A stretch of DNA of 36,091 bases from Leptospira johnsonii. GTDB taxonomy: Bacteria > Spirochaetota > Leptospiria > Leptospirales > Leptospiraceae. Position 1 is the stretch's first letter; each line of letters opens with the position of its first letter. The DNA lies in NCBI RefSeq assembly GCF_003112675.1, contig NZ_BFAY01000013.1, forward strand, positions 1 to 36,091, written 5' to 3'. A program made the translations under genes and the position numbers. Of the stretch, positions 11,913 to 18,862 are shown in pieces. The notes below the pieces were generated by a model, which did no database searches, had not been told where the DNA came from, and saw only the letters and a list, made by a program, of their open reading frames with translations.

Positions 11913-12127
11913 TTTGCCTCAATTATAGGGAATCCGAAACTTCTAGCTTGTTTGCATTCCATAATAGCATAGGCCGCCCATTCGAATCGAGCACATTCAC
12001 CCCCATCAGTATTGCAACAAAAACAGTAATCGTTCTTATTAGCATGGCAAAGAACATCTTTCCTGAAATCCTTAGGTCCACTTGAACATGCACCTAAAAG
12101 CGCAACCACAACCAATAACTTTCTCAT
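11909..12127 (-). CDS. Cys-rich small lipoprotein
   Basis: 72 residues from ATG at 12127 (AGGAG upstream, ATGA overlap). Signal peptide MRKLLVVVALLGAC with lipobox LGAC (Cys14). The mature part is rich in Cys (27, 35, 37, 38, 45 and one more near the C-terminus), suggesting a disulfide-stabilised periplasmic or surface domain. Part of the early lipoprotein cluster. Confidence 0.7.
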   Translation of the reverse strand: MRKLLVVVALLGACSSGPKDFRKDVLCHANKNDYCFCCNTDGGECARFEWAAYAIMECKQARSFGFPIIEAK

Positions 12128-12321
12128 CTTACTACTCCTAAATAGTATCTCATTCCGCCGTTCTCTTTCCAAGATACTGGCCCCTCTTCAAAATGCTCTA
12201 CCTTACCTTGCGTATTCCTACGAGAAGACTTGGCGGCTGACCAACCTTGTCTTTGTAAAGCCTTTAGTTTTGATCGCACCTCTGATTCAGAACGTCCTGA
12301 TATTAGTTGAAAGTCTTTCAT
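12124..12321 (-). CDS. Small protein resembling DUF1737
   Basis: 65 residues from ATG at 12321 (ATGA overlap; GAGG upstream; an ATG two codons earlier is in frame). MKDFQLISGRSESEVRSKLK then ALQRQGWSAAKS has the layout of DUF1737-type proteins: a short strand, S-x-x-E-L-like helix, then a GW motif after a basic helix, and a closing strand (MRYYLGVVR). Function of that family is unknown. It lies between two lipoprotein genes but has no signal peptide. Confidence 0.55.
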   Translation of the reverse strand: MKDFQLISGRSESEVRSKLKALQRQGWSAAKSSRRNTQGKVEHFEEGPVSWKENGGMRYYLGVVR

Positions 12322-12545
12322 TTGCATTCCTCTGGGCTTAATTTAATTGAGGCAATCCCTCTTGATGTGTAATATACCGCTACACATAATTCCTTGTCAA
12401 TATGGCGCCATAACCCAGCCGTTCCATTGCCTAATGATGAACCAACTAAAGTTTTCCAGCCACTACCTGTAGAGTAATTGTAATATTGTGGATCATTATA
12501 TTCACACCCCACGATAAACAATAAAATCACTAAAATCTTTCTCAT
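12318..12545 (-). CDS. Small lipoprotein
   Basis: 75 residues. Signal peptide MRKILVILLFIVGC with lipobox IVGC (Cys14), then a mature domain rich in Gly, Ser and Tyr (NYSTGSGWKTLVGSSLGNG) with two further Cys near the end. ATGA overlaps on both sides. Candidate surface or periplasmic protein made early in infection. Confidence 0.72.
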   Translation of the reverse strand: MRKILVILLFIVGCEYNDPQYYNYSTGSGWKTLVGSSLGNGTAGLWRHIDKELCVAVYYTSRGIASIKLSPEECK

Positions 12546-12841
12546 TTTCCTTCTCCATGTATTTTCTTATATAGATTGATACCATAGGTTTTGTCTTCGA
12601 GTTCGCGGGGTTCGATGTAGTAATAATTTATAAGCCCAACCTGGCCCCCAAAACGAACAATCCCATCGGAACTAAGATTATTACATATTATCAAAATATT
12701 GTCCGATCCCATCCGCTCAGGCATTTCTCGCAAAAAGTTATATGCGCTCGGTTCGTAAGATTCTAATAAATACCACCACTGCACATCGTCTATCATTTCG
12801 ATTGCTTCTTTGGGGATTTGTTTAATACTTGTGAATTTCAT
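12542..12841 (-). CDS. Hypothetical protein
   Basis: 99 residues from ATG at 12841 (ATGA overlap). MKFTSIKQIPKEAIEMIDDV then QWWYLLESYEPSAYNF; mixed alpha/beta, no signal peptide. No family recognised. Confidence 0.65.
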   Translation of the reverse strand: MKFTSIKQIPKEAIEMIDDVQWWYLLESYEPSAYNFLREMPERMGSDNILIICNNLSSDGIVRFGGQVGLINYYYIEPRELEDKTYGINLYKKIHGEGK

Positions 12842-13053
12842 TTTAAGATTAACTCCTCGTTCTGCCAAACGCAATCTCCAGATTCGTCGAATACATCTGC
12901 AATTGTAGATTGAGCCAAACTCACAGCTTCTTCTAAGCTTTCTATCCCGTCTTTGATTATGTTGAATTCATCAGCTACGTAATACATCTCATTATCTCCT
13001 ATATTTTCCTTACACCACTCTGAGGCGGCTTTAGTTAGTGGGAATGGACTCAT
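12838..13053 (-). CDS. Small acidic hypothetical protein
   Basis: 71 residues from ATG at 13053, 23 bases inside the upstream lipoprotein gene, with GGAG about ten bases upstream. MSPFPLTKAASEWCKENIGD then an acidic C-terminus (DVFDESGDCVWQNEELIL). An earlier in-frame TTG at 13101 has no ribosome site. Unknown. Confidence 0.62.
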   Translation of the reverse strand: MSPFPLTKAASEWCKENIGDNEMYYVADEFNIIKDGIESLEEAVSLAQSTIADVFDESGDCVWQNEELILK

Positions 13054-13240
13054 TTGAGCTACACTCCAAGAAAGTTCCTTTGAAAATCTCGCAGAAATCA
13101 ATATCTTCCGGCTTCGTGTCTTCAGGAAGTTGTTCTACACGGTCTTCAATTACGTTAATCGGCAGAAAGCGCGGTTTCTTCTTTTCTTCGGTAAGATTAG
13201 CGCAATTTGCGAGAAGTAGAATCAAAAGTAATATTCTCAT
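13031..13240 (-). CDS. Small lipoprotein with spirochaetal lipobox
   Basis: 69 residues. MRILLLILLLANCANLTEEK: a short signal peptide with lipobox LANC, Cys13. Asn at -1 is outside the usual E. coli preference (Gly, Ala, Ser) but allowed in spirochaetes, which points to the host group. Mature part is charged (RFLPINVIEDRVEQLPEDTK) with two further Cys. ATGA overlap with the upstream membrane protein. First of four lipoproteins after the promoter. Confidence 0.74.
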   Translation of the reverse strand: MRILLLILLLANCANLTEEKKKPRFLPINVIEDRVEQLPEDTKPEDIDFCEIFKGTFLECSSNESIPTN

Positions 13241-13407
13241 TTTAAATTACCATTTAAATAATGCATAAAAAGGCACATCCCTATAGCGGCTGCTTGGAAA
13301 TAACTCCTTTCAAAAGCTGCATCATAATCCTTACTGCCAAAGAATTGATATATATAATTACCAATTACTATACCCACCAAAAATAATAACGTTTTTTCTA
13401 AAAACAT
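13237..13407 (-). CDS. Small membrane protein
   Basis: 56 residues with GAGAAGGA upstream. N-terminal hydrophobic segment (TLLFLVGIVIGNYIYQFF) and a second weaker one near the C-terminus (FQAAAIGMCLFMHYL), so possibly two helices. First well-supported gene after promoter 13428-13456; ATGA overlap with the lipoprotein gene. Confidence 0.68.
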   Translation of the reverse strand: MFLEKTLLFLVGIVIGNYIYQFFGSKDYDAAFERSYFQAAAIGMCLFMHYLNGNLK

Positions 13408-13427
13408 TTATCCTTCTCCATGCTTTG

Positions 13428-13456
13428 ACCATATTATTCTAACAGGTCTTTGTCAA
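13428..13456 (-). promoter_or_regulatory. Early promoter
   Basis: Minus strand TTGACA (13456-13451), 17-base spacer, TATGGT (13433-13428; 4/6). It begins right after the terminator that ends the late block and drives the lipoprotein-rich early block. The operator-like element 13467-13480 lies ten bases upstream. An ATG falls six bases after the -10 but opens only a 7-codon ORF; the first real gene uses a GAGAAGGA site at 13407. Confidence 0.68.
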
Positions 13457-13466
13457 TACTATTTTT

Positions 13467-13480
13467 GTAACTATTGTTAC
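13467..13480. promoter_or_regulatory. Operator-like inverted repeat, shared with promoter 2702-2729
   Basis: GTAACTATTGTTAC: perfect 5-base inverted arms GTAAC and GTTAC around four bases. Thirteen of fourteen bases match 2739-2752, with nearly the same distance to the -35. Probably bound by one regulator controlling both early operons. Confidence 0.6.
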
Positions 13481-13490
13481 TTTTTCTAAC

Positions 13491-13514
13491 AAAAAGAACC
13501 TCATTTCTGAGGCT
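13491..13514 (-). terminator. Rho-independent terminator of the late block
   Basis: Minus strand AGCCTCA-GAAA-TGAGGTT followed by CTTTTT: a 7-bp stem (one GU) with a stable GNRA-type loop and U-run, 15 bases after the spanin stop. It insulates the late block from the early promoter just downstream. Confidence 0.82.
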
Positions 13515-13528
13515 AAGTGGGAGATATT

Positions 13529-13879
13529 TTATGGAAGCGGTTTAAAGAATCGGATGTATATTTTCAATCCGACATAAGCAAGGAACGCAAGAAACACGAT
13601 TACAAGCCCAGCGATTACATAGTTTACGAGAGTCACTTTCCATCTATCGGAAGCCTGCTCCGCTCTACATTCGTCTCTTTCTGTGCCTGCGCGAACAGCG
13701 TCTTCTCCATTCTGGACAGCCACTTTTCGATAAACTTGTGCTTTTGTAGAATCAGGAACTTTCGGATCATTTGCTACCTCGTCAGCGGATTCTATTCTTT
13801 GGTCAACAGACTGGCGTTCTTGAGGTGACACGCAATTGAATACGATTAGAAAACATGTATAGAAAATGAGATATTTCAT
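13529..13879 (-). CDS. Candidate unimolecular spanin (u-spanin)
   Basis: 116 residues. N-terminal lipoprotein signal MKYLIFYTCFLIVFNC with lipobox VFNC (Cys16), a hydrophilic, helical middle of about 65 residues, and a C-terminal transmembrane helix at about 85-107 (VNYVIAGLVIVFLAFLAYVG) with a short basic tail. A protein tied to the outer membrane by lipid and to the inner membrane by its C-terminus is the u-spanin layout (T1 gp11, 131 residues). It would fuse the two membranes in the last step of lysis of a diderm host. Last gene of the late block, next to the holin-like and endolysin genes. Confidence 0.72.
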   Translation of the reverse strand: MKYLIFYTCFLIVFNCVSPQERQSVDQRIESADEVANDPKVPDSTKAQVYRKVAVQNGEDAVRAGTERDECRAEQASDRWKVTLVNYVIAGLVIVFLAFLAYVGLKIYIRFFKPLP

Positions 13880-14052
13880 TTGCGTAATAACCCTATAAGC
13901 CCTACACCTGCACCAATCCCAATTGCGGCGTCAGTCCAGCTCGTTCCAGTTAGAAACACGGAAGCTACTGAACCGATAATGACTCCGGTCCCGAGGATAG
14001 TAGAGAGAATTCCTTTTGCAGCGTTTGTTTTAAACCAGTTTAATATTTTCAT
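13876..14052 (-). CDS. Holin-like membrane protein
   Basis: 58 residues with two hydrophobic stretches, GILSTILGTGVIIGSVASVF and AAIGIGAGVGLIGLL, separated by LTGTSWTD, and charged ends (MKILNWFKTNAAK; RK). Size, helix number and position between endolysin and spanin fit a small class II type holin, which would form the inner-membrane lesion that times lysis. AGGAAATACAGG precedes the ATG; overlaps the previous gene by 23 bases and the spanin by ATGA. Confidence 0.6.
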   Translation of the reverse strand: MKILNWFKTNAAKGILSTILGTGVIIGSVASVFLTGTSWTDAAIGIGAGVGLIGLLRK

Positions 14053-14182
14053 CCTGTATTTCCTCCAGCGGGCAGTCAGTGTTACTGAAATAGTTCCTTG
14101 CGCTCGTCCACATTAGTTCATCCCTAAGCTTATAAGCCTCTGGGGTATTGAAAATTAATTTCAAAAGTTCATCTTTATTCAT
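14030..14182 (-). CDS. Small hypothetical protein in the lysis cassette
   Basis: 50 residues, MNKDELLKLIFNTPEAYKLR and on, soluble, helical, one Cys. ATGA overlap with the endolysin stop and a 23-base overlap with the holin-like gene. Could be a lysis regulator (antiholin or coupling peptide), by position only. Confidence 0.62.
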   Translation of the reverse strand: MNKDELLKLIFNTPEAYKLRDELMWTSARNYFSNTDCPLEEIQDENIKLV

Positions 14183-14715
14183 AGCATCACCAAAAAGTAA
14201 GGTTTATTGAACACTAATTCGCTTCTTTTGTAAATCTTGCCATCCCCGAACCAAGGATCAGCGGATTCATACACACCTGGAGCAGTTTGTCGTTTCAATA
14301 CAATATAATGCCCGGACTTAGTAAGCTTTCCTTTATCTGTGAATAGCATTACAGCATATCCCATATTTAGGTAGTTATCTAATTCTTCCCAAGTGCCGCT
14401 TGCATAATAATACACATTACAGTTAGGGAATTCTGAGATTAGATACTGTTGGTAAGTTCTGAAATCTGCTCCAAGGCGCCCGTGTTCTCTGAAGATCTTT
14501 TGCGCCCAAGGGAACCGCTCTACTATCATATTACCAATAGATTTAGGCCCTTTGTAAGGTTCAATATCAGCGACTACTGTGTCCAAATGCTCTGGCCCCC
14601 ATGAAAGATCAAACTGAGAGCCGATCATGTTTACAGAAGCATATCCACATTTAGCCGTGAAGCTTACATCTTCTATTGTGGTGCCGTTTTTTTGTGACGT
14701 GTATTTAATTGCCAA
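14179..14715 (-). CDS. Endolysin, C39-like cysteine peptidase
   Basis: 178 residues from TTG at 14715 (GAGG six bases upstream). Papain-like C39 layout: catalytic Cys23 in TAKCGYASVNM (compare QCGPAS), His136 in KSGHYIVLKR (compare GHYVV), and Asp153 in ESADPWFGDG. Family members cut peptide bonds, including peptidoglycan stem or cross-bridge peptides in phage endolysins. No signal peptide, so it needs a holin. Lies in the lysis cassette between a coiled-coil membrane protein and the holin-like protein. A head or tail-associated peptidase is the main alternative. Confidence 0.72.
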   Translation of the reverse strand: MAIKYTSQKNGTTIEDVSFTAKCGYASVNMIGSQFDLSWGPEHLDTVVADIEPYKGPKSIGNMIVERFPWAQKIFREHGRLGADFRTYQQYLISEFPNCNVYYYASGTWEELDNYLNMGYAVMLFTDKGKLTKSGHYIVLKRQTAPGVYESADPWFGDGKIYKRSELVFNKPYFLVML

Positions 14716-14887
14716 GTTTGCCCTCTAATTTAGAAATTCTAGTCTCGTGGGATTCCATTTTAGCTATTTCTTTCTTTATAGACTCCATGTCAGAGTGTAT
14801 CATGCCCCAAGAATAAGCTAAAGATATGATACCCATTGCAACTGGTAGCCATCTAAGAACCTGGTCAGTCGCACTAACCCTTTTCAT
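14705..14887 (-). CDS. Membrane protein with C-terminal coiled coil
   Basis: 60 residues: a hydrophobic helix (WLPVAMGIISLAYSWGM) followed by a charged heptad region (MESIKKEIAKMESHETRISK). Resembles small phage membrane proteins placed beside endolysins, such as holins or hemolysin-XhlA-like proteins, though XhlA has the reverse order. Overlaps the endolysin start by 11 bases. Alternative holin candidate. Confidence 0.6.
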   Translation of the reverse strand: MKRVSATDQVLRWLPVAMGIISLAYSWGMIHSDMESIKKEIAKMESHETRISKLEGKLGN

Positions 14888-15543
14888 GGTGCAAACCCTT
14901 GGCCGCGAGCGTATGCGATAAGCGAATACCCAACGTTTCCACCTTCAGATTCAATCAGCACTCTCAAATATTGATAATCCACAACAGTTGACCCATAAAT
15001 TACAGTGCCAGCTGCCACAGCCCCCCCTTGGCTTGGAATATCAATCCAGTTCCCAGCAGATGCTTCATTCCCAGGGCTTTCGTTCAATTCATAATCTGAT
15101 TTAAAATCTGATTGCTGAAGCTTGAAGTTCCCCACCAAGAAAGGAGTAATAACAGCGGTCCCTTCTCCGGCCCCTATAATATCCACAGGGATCCCATCCA
15201 ATGCGTTTTGATAAGAGGACGCCAGTTGAAGAAGGTCGTTCTCTATGTCGTATTGGATTACGTAGTAAGTGGTATTTAAGGCTAATCCCCCAGGCAAACT
15301 TCCAACCCCATCAATCGTCAAACGAACAGCCGCCCCTATCTCAAATAAATAAGGCGTATCAGTATGGATGGTGTCATCTGTAGGGTTAACATCTAAGTCA
15401 GCGTCAAAGGTGACAGGGTCTTCTCCTGATGCTGAAAAAACGGCATGGACTGACAACGCATTGAAATTTTCTGCTGAAAAATAGAATGCAGTGTCTACGT
15501 TTGCAGTTCCGGAATATTCTTTTTGAAAAGTTGATACAGACAT
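14884..15543 (-). CDS. Tail-associated protein, paralogue with inserted domain
   Basis: 219 residues. Its ends align with the neighbour at 15553-15915: FQKEYSG near the start, GNFKLQ-S-F-SD in the middle, WIDIP, GTVIY and AYARG-G-P at the end. Between about residues 38 and 133 it carries an extra domain with LPGGLALNTTYYVIQYD and LQLASSYQNALDGIPVDI, a pattern found in many phage fibre proteins (L-P-x-G-L-x-x-x-T-x-Y-Y-V-I). Probably a structural surface or adhesion protein made late. GTG/ATG-coupled to the next gene. Confidence 0.66.
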   Translation of the reverse strand: MSVSTFQKEYSGTANVDTAFYFSAENFNALSVHAVFSASGEDPVTFDADLDVNPTDDTIHTDTPYLFEIGAAVRLTIDGVGSLPGGLALNTTYYVIQYDIENDLLQLASSYQNALDGIPVDIIGAGEGTAVITPFLVGNFKLQQSDFKSDYELNESPGNEASAGNWIDIPSQGGAVAAGTVIYGSTVVDYQYLRVLIESEGGNVGYSLIAYARGQGFAP

Positions 15544-15552
15544 TTTTACTCC

Positions 15553-15915
15553 TTATGGTGAATACCCGCGACCGCGTGCGTAAGCTGTTATTTCGTAATC
15601 AATAGTTCCTGCACTTCTTGTCAAAAGTGCTCTCAAAAATTGGAAATTAATATCGTCAATCTTATAGATTACAGTGCCATCTGCTAAAGCAGCACCTTTG
15701 CCAGGAATATCAATCCAATGCCCAGCAGCAATCGCATCGGGAGTGTCTTCCATCTCTCGATCACTTGGAAAATTAGAGTATTGAAGCTTGAAGTTTCCTG
15801 TAGCACCGCCCGCAAAATTAGCATGAACCGAAGCTACATTTAAGTCTTTTACTGTGAAATAAAAAGCTATTGTTGCAGTTGTGGACCCTGAATATTCTTT
15901 TTGAAATGCTGACAT
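15553..15915 (-). CDS. Tail-associated protein, short paralogue
   Basis: 120 residues: MSAFQKEYSGSTTATIAFYF onward, with GNFKLQYSNFPSD, AGHWIDIPGKGAA and ITAYARGRGYSP. Clearly a tandem paralogue of 14884-15543 without its insert. Predicted beta-rich. The start overlaps the upstream stop as TAATG. Probably a minor virion protein; exact site unknown. Confidence 0.66.
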   Translation of the reverse strand: MSAFQKEYSGSTTATIAFYFTVKDLNVASVHANFAGGATGNFKLQYSNFPSDREMEDTPDAIAAGHWIDIPGKGAALADGTVIYKIDDINFQFLRALLTRSAGTIDYEITAYARGRGYSP

Positions 15916-17696
15916 TATTCTTCCGCCTTCGCCTGTCTGTAATCAGGGTATTTTTGGGATAGTATGTAATCAGTCACAGCATAGGCTTGAGGGCCTCTTC
16001 TCATAGCATTATTCAAAACATCTCTAAATCTTGAATTGTTTAATCTATCCTGTGCAATATCTGTCATTGGATTATTGGAGACCATTCTACCATGCTTTCT
16101 TAGGAGTATGTTTTTTGCAATTTTACGTCCGTATTTATCGCTAAACCTACCAAGTCCTGCACCGAGGGAGCCCCCTACAAGAGCACCTGTCGTAGGATCC
16201 TCAGAAGCTGCAAGCCCAAGTCCTCCACCAATAACTCCTTTTGCAATATCTGAATACATATTCACATTTGCAGAACCAGCAGGGGCTCCTGCTTCAGTAG
16301 CTTCCCATAATTGGCGCGCTCTTACTCTTTCTGTTGGAGAATAACCTTGAAATTTATTTGTTATTTCGGAAAGCATTGGGTTATTTTCTGCCTTAAGTTT
16401 TTGAAACAAATCCTCAACCCCAGAAAGCTCTTCTTCTCTAAAATTGCGATCAGCAAGTGATTCTTTAACTCTTTGCAGTCTCGAAAGAGTAGTATCTGTT
16501 GGGGAGATCACGCTTTCGCCAGTATCTAAGAACTTTCTTTCAAGACCGTAATTCTTTTTGACCTTACTTAGGACATCGGACACTTCTCTAACTGGCTGCA
16601 TTGCAGCGTCAAATTCCGGGTTCATCTTAACTTTACTGTTTAGGAGACCACGAATATTCTTTAGCATATCCTGTTCACCCGCATCCCCAGTGATAGCATT
16701 CCAGTTTTTAATCTTAGAATTTACTTCATTCTTTAGTTTCTCAATGGAGGTTTCCGGAATATAATCATCGCTTTTCTGAAATACTTTATTTATAGCTTCT
16801 TTTACATCTTCAATTGATTTAGACCCGCTCCCGCCAACATTAAATTCCTTAGAATTCGCAAGATCATCTAGTTCATTGAATAGAGTTTCCTTTTTGACAG
16901 CTCCGAATTCCGGGAGGGCCTCTGTTCTTAGCTTAGAAGCAGCGTTTTCATAATAGCGATTCCCCAACTCTCTAAGAGGTTTATAACGAGTCTCTACGAA
17001 ATCATCCGCTATTTTCTTAAGTGAATCTTGTTCTGCTTCTTTAATAAGATTAGGATTGGAAACTATTGCGTCGTATTGTTTTGGATCTAATCCAGTCGTA
17101 ATATTGAAAAGTTCTCTTTCGGTTGAACTACCGCCTCTTGTGGCTTTACCAAGAAGCTTTTCTTTTACAGCATTTAGCCCGCTGCTTACTTTTCTAGTTG
17201 CCCCTCCAAGTAAGTCAGGTGCGCCTCCTAAAGCTCCGCCAATAGCGGCACTTGTCGCAGCATCCCCAAGGACTTCCGGTGCGGTTTCTCCTTCAGAAGC
17301 ACCTATTCCTTGTAATCCTCCTAAAGCTGCTCCTTTTAAAACATTTTTACCAAGAGTAGCCGCAAGTTTTCCGCCACTTGCAAAACCAGTGCCAGGAATA
17401 GCTGAAGTTAAAATACTTCCCCCAACCTCGCCTCCCATATATGCACTTGGATTTTCAGCTTGTTGACGATTAAACCAATTCCGCGCTTCGTCTCTCGCTT
17501 GATCGTAGCTCATATCAGAAAGAGCAGATTTCCCTGCCCCATATAGTTCATCTGCAAAATCGAAAGTAGTTCCTTGAGCAGCCCCAGCTAAAAGAGGCTT
17601 TAGAAACTCTCTTCTTCTAATTTCTGGAGAAAGATTAGAAGCTAAGCCCCTATTTCTTAAAAACTGCTCTCTTTCTAAATCATCTTGTGGACTCAT
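15915..17696 (-). CDS. Ejection-type virion protein (large)
   Basis: 593 residues. The N-terminal third contains hydrophobic, Gly/Ala-rich helices (LLAGAAQGTTFDFADELYG, GGSILTSAIPGTGFASGGK, AAIGGALGGAPDLLGG); the middle is a long charged helical region; another Gly-rich membrane-active stretch (IAKGVIGGGLGLAASED) follows at about 485-500. This is the character of podovirus ejection proteins (P22 gp16/gp20 class), which leave the virion and build a conduit through the cell envelope. Position after the tail hub and fibre genes fits. Confidence 0.62.
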   Translation of the reverse strand: MSPQDDLEREQFLRNRGLASNLSPEIRRREFLKPLLAGAAQGTTFDFADELYGAGKSALSDMSYDQARDEARNWFNRQQAENPSAYMGGEVGGSILTSAIPGTGFASGGKLAATLGKNVLKGAALGGLQGIGASEGETAPEVLGDAATSAAIGGALGGAPDLLGGATRKVSSGLNAVKEKLLGKATRGGSSTERELFNITTGLDPKQYDAIVSNPNLIKEAEQDSLKKIADDFVETRYKPLRELGNRYYENAASKLRTEALPEFGAVKKETLFNELDDLANSKEFNVGGSGSKSIEDVKEAINKVFQKSDDYIPETSIEKLKNEVNSKIKNWNAITGDAGEQDMLKNIRGLLNSKVKMNPEFDAAMQPVREVSDVLSKVKKNYGLERKFLDTGESVISPTDTTLSRLQRVKESLADRNFREEELSGVEDLFQKLKAENNPMLSEITNKFQGYSPTERVRARQLWEATEAGAPAGSANVNMYSDIAKGVIGGGLGLAASEDPTTGALVGGSLGAGLGRFSDKYGRKIAKNILLRKHGRMVSNNPMTDIAQDRLNNSRFRDVLNNAMRRGPQAYAVTDYILSQKYPDYRQAKAEE

Positions 17697-18682
17697 TTTG
17701 CACGTCCTTTGGATTGCTCGCTACGATAAAATTCGTTCTGGATCCCTTGGAGAGTCTCATCAAGTGCCCCCATAGCTCTTTCTGGGCTGCGGTAAAGTGA
17801 AGAGGCACCCCCCCAATCTGGAATCATATCTTTTAGAACATCGATAGAGCCTGCGTCTAAAGCACCAGTTTTTGCGAGATCTTTAAGATCTAATAGAAGA
17901 GAGGAGCGGATCGATCCCATTTGACCGACTTCTTTCGACCCCAAACTACCTCCATAAGGGTTTGCAGCTATGAGTTCTTTGTATTTATCTATCTTATCGC
18001 GGATGGATTTAATTTTACCTTCTGACTCGGCTGTCTTTTTGTCCATTCCCGGGACACCGCCACCTTTAGCCCCTAATAATCTCATTTTAACAAGATCACC
18101 AATTGGCATGTTATGAATATCGTATGCAGATAGTCCTTTCATAGGCAACCCAGTTGCCGCTTGTGCGCCAAACTGAACGGCTTTAGAAAGTCTTGAATTT
18201 GGGTTTCTGGATGCAACAGCCTCTCTAATGTTGCGGTATTTTTCGCCGACCCCACCAACGTCCCCGCCACGAATAGCCGCTCCTATACTTTCAAGAGCTT
18301 GTCCTGCGGTATTCCCTAAAGTTCTGCCAGTGTCTTCATTTTCGCCAACAGATCTTAGCCCAGAAATGAATTTAGAAAAAGGTCCTTCCTCTTCCACAAT
18401 CGCCGCTTTCTCAGGGTTACCAGTAGTCACAACAACCTTTTGAGGGGCTAACTTGGAAGCGATCTTTTCTCTTACCGTAGCAGGCTTTCGAGGATCCACC
18501 GGAACAGCGACCTTTACAGGTGCAGCTTGTGTCCCAAATGTTTCGCCTGGAGTTTTTAAAATATCGGGTTGAGTCAAAGCGGCGGCCATGATACCAGTCG
18601 GGCTCATTTGTTCTGCTAATTGTTTACGTTTGAACTCTTCTTGGTTCTTACGTGCTAATTCTATTTCTAAAGGAGTAGCCAT
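17693..18682 (-). CDS. Ejection-type virion protein (medium)
   Basis: 329 residues, soluble and helical, rich in Ala, Gly and Lys: NTAGQALESIGAAIRGGDVG, KAVQFGAQAATGLPMKGL. No enzymatic motif. Lies between two other ejection-type genes and overlaps the larger one by ATGA. Likely a component of the internal ejection proteins; family not recognised with confidence. Confidence 0.58.
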   Translation of the reverse strand: MATPLEIELARKNQEEFKRKQLAEQMSPTGIMAAALTQPDILKTPGETFGTQAAPVKVAVPVDPRKPATVREKIASKLAPQKVVVTTGNPEKAAIVEEEGPFSKFISGLRSVGENEDTGRTLGNTAGQALESIGAAIRGGDVGGVGEKYRNIREAVASRNPNSRLSKAVQFGAQAATGLPMKGLSAYDIHNMPIGDLVKMRLLGAKGGGVPGMDKKTAESEGKIKSIRDKIDKYKELIAANPYGGSLGSKEVGQMGSIRSSLLLDLKDLAKTGALDAGSIDVLKDMIPDWGGASSLYRSPERAMGALDETLQGIQNEFYRSEQSKGRAK

Positions 18683-18862
18683 TTAATACCTCCCAAATAA
18701 AGAGAACCCTCTTTTAGGCTGTTGCTGAGGTTGCCCTTGCGCTGCCATCTGTCCTAAAAAATCTTGTTTTTGTTCCGGCTTTTGAAATTGTTTAGGGTTA
18801 ATCTTATTACCACTCAACGCTTGGCCTAACATTCCTATTCCTTGCCCAAATCCCATTTTCAT
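18683..18862 (-). CDS. Small Gln-rich virion-region protein
   Basis: 59 residues, MKMGFGQGIGMLGQALSGNK then a Gln-rich C-terminus (KPEQKQDFLGQMAAQGQPQQ). Same amino-acid style as the neighbouring ejection-type proteins. ATGA overlap upstream; ends directly before the next ATG. Confidence 0.62.
   Translation of the reverse strand: MKMGFGQGIGMLGQALSGNKINPKQFQKPEQKQDFLGQMAAQGQPQQQPKRGFSLFGRY

Noticed and set aside
13400..13421. 7-codon ORF at the expected transcription start of promoter 13428-13456
   Set aside because: Too short to call a gene; its bases are also the ribosome site of the real gene at 13407. Mentioned only as part of the 29-base spacing pattern.
17056..17466. 136-codon plus-strand ORF inside the large ejection-type gene
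   Set aside because: Pro/Ala/Ser-rich translation is the shadow of Gly/Ala-rich coding on the other strand.
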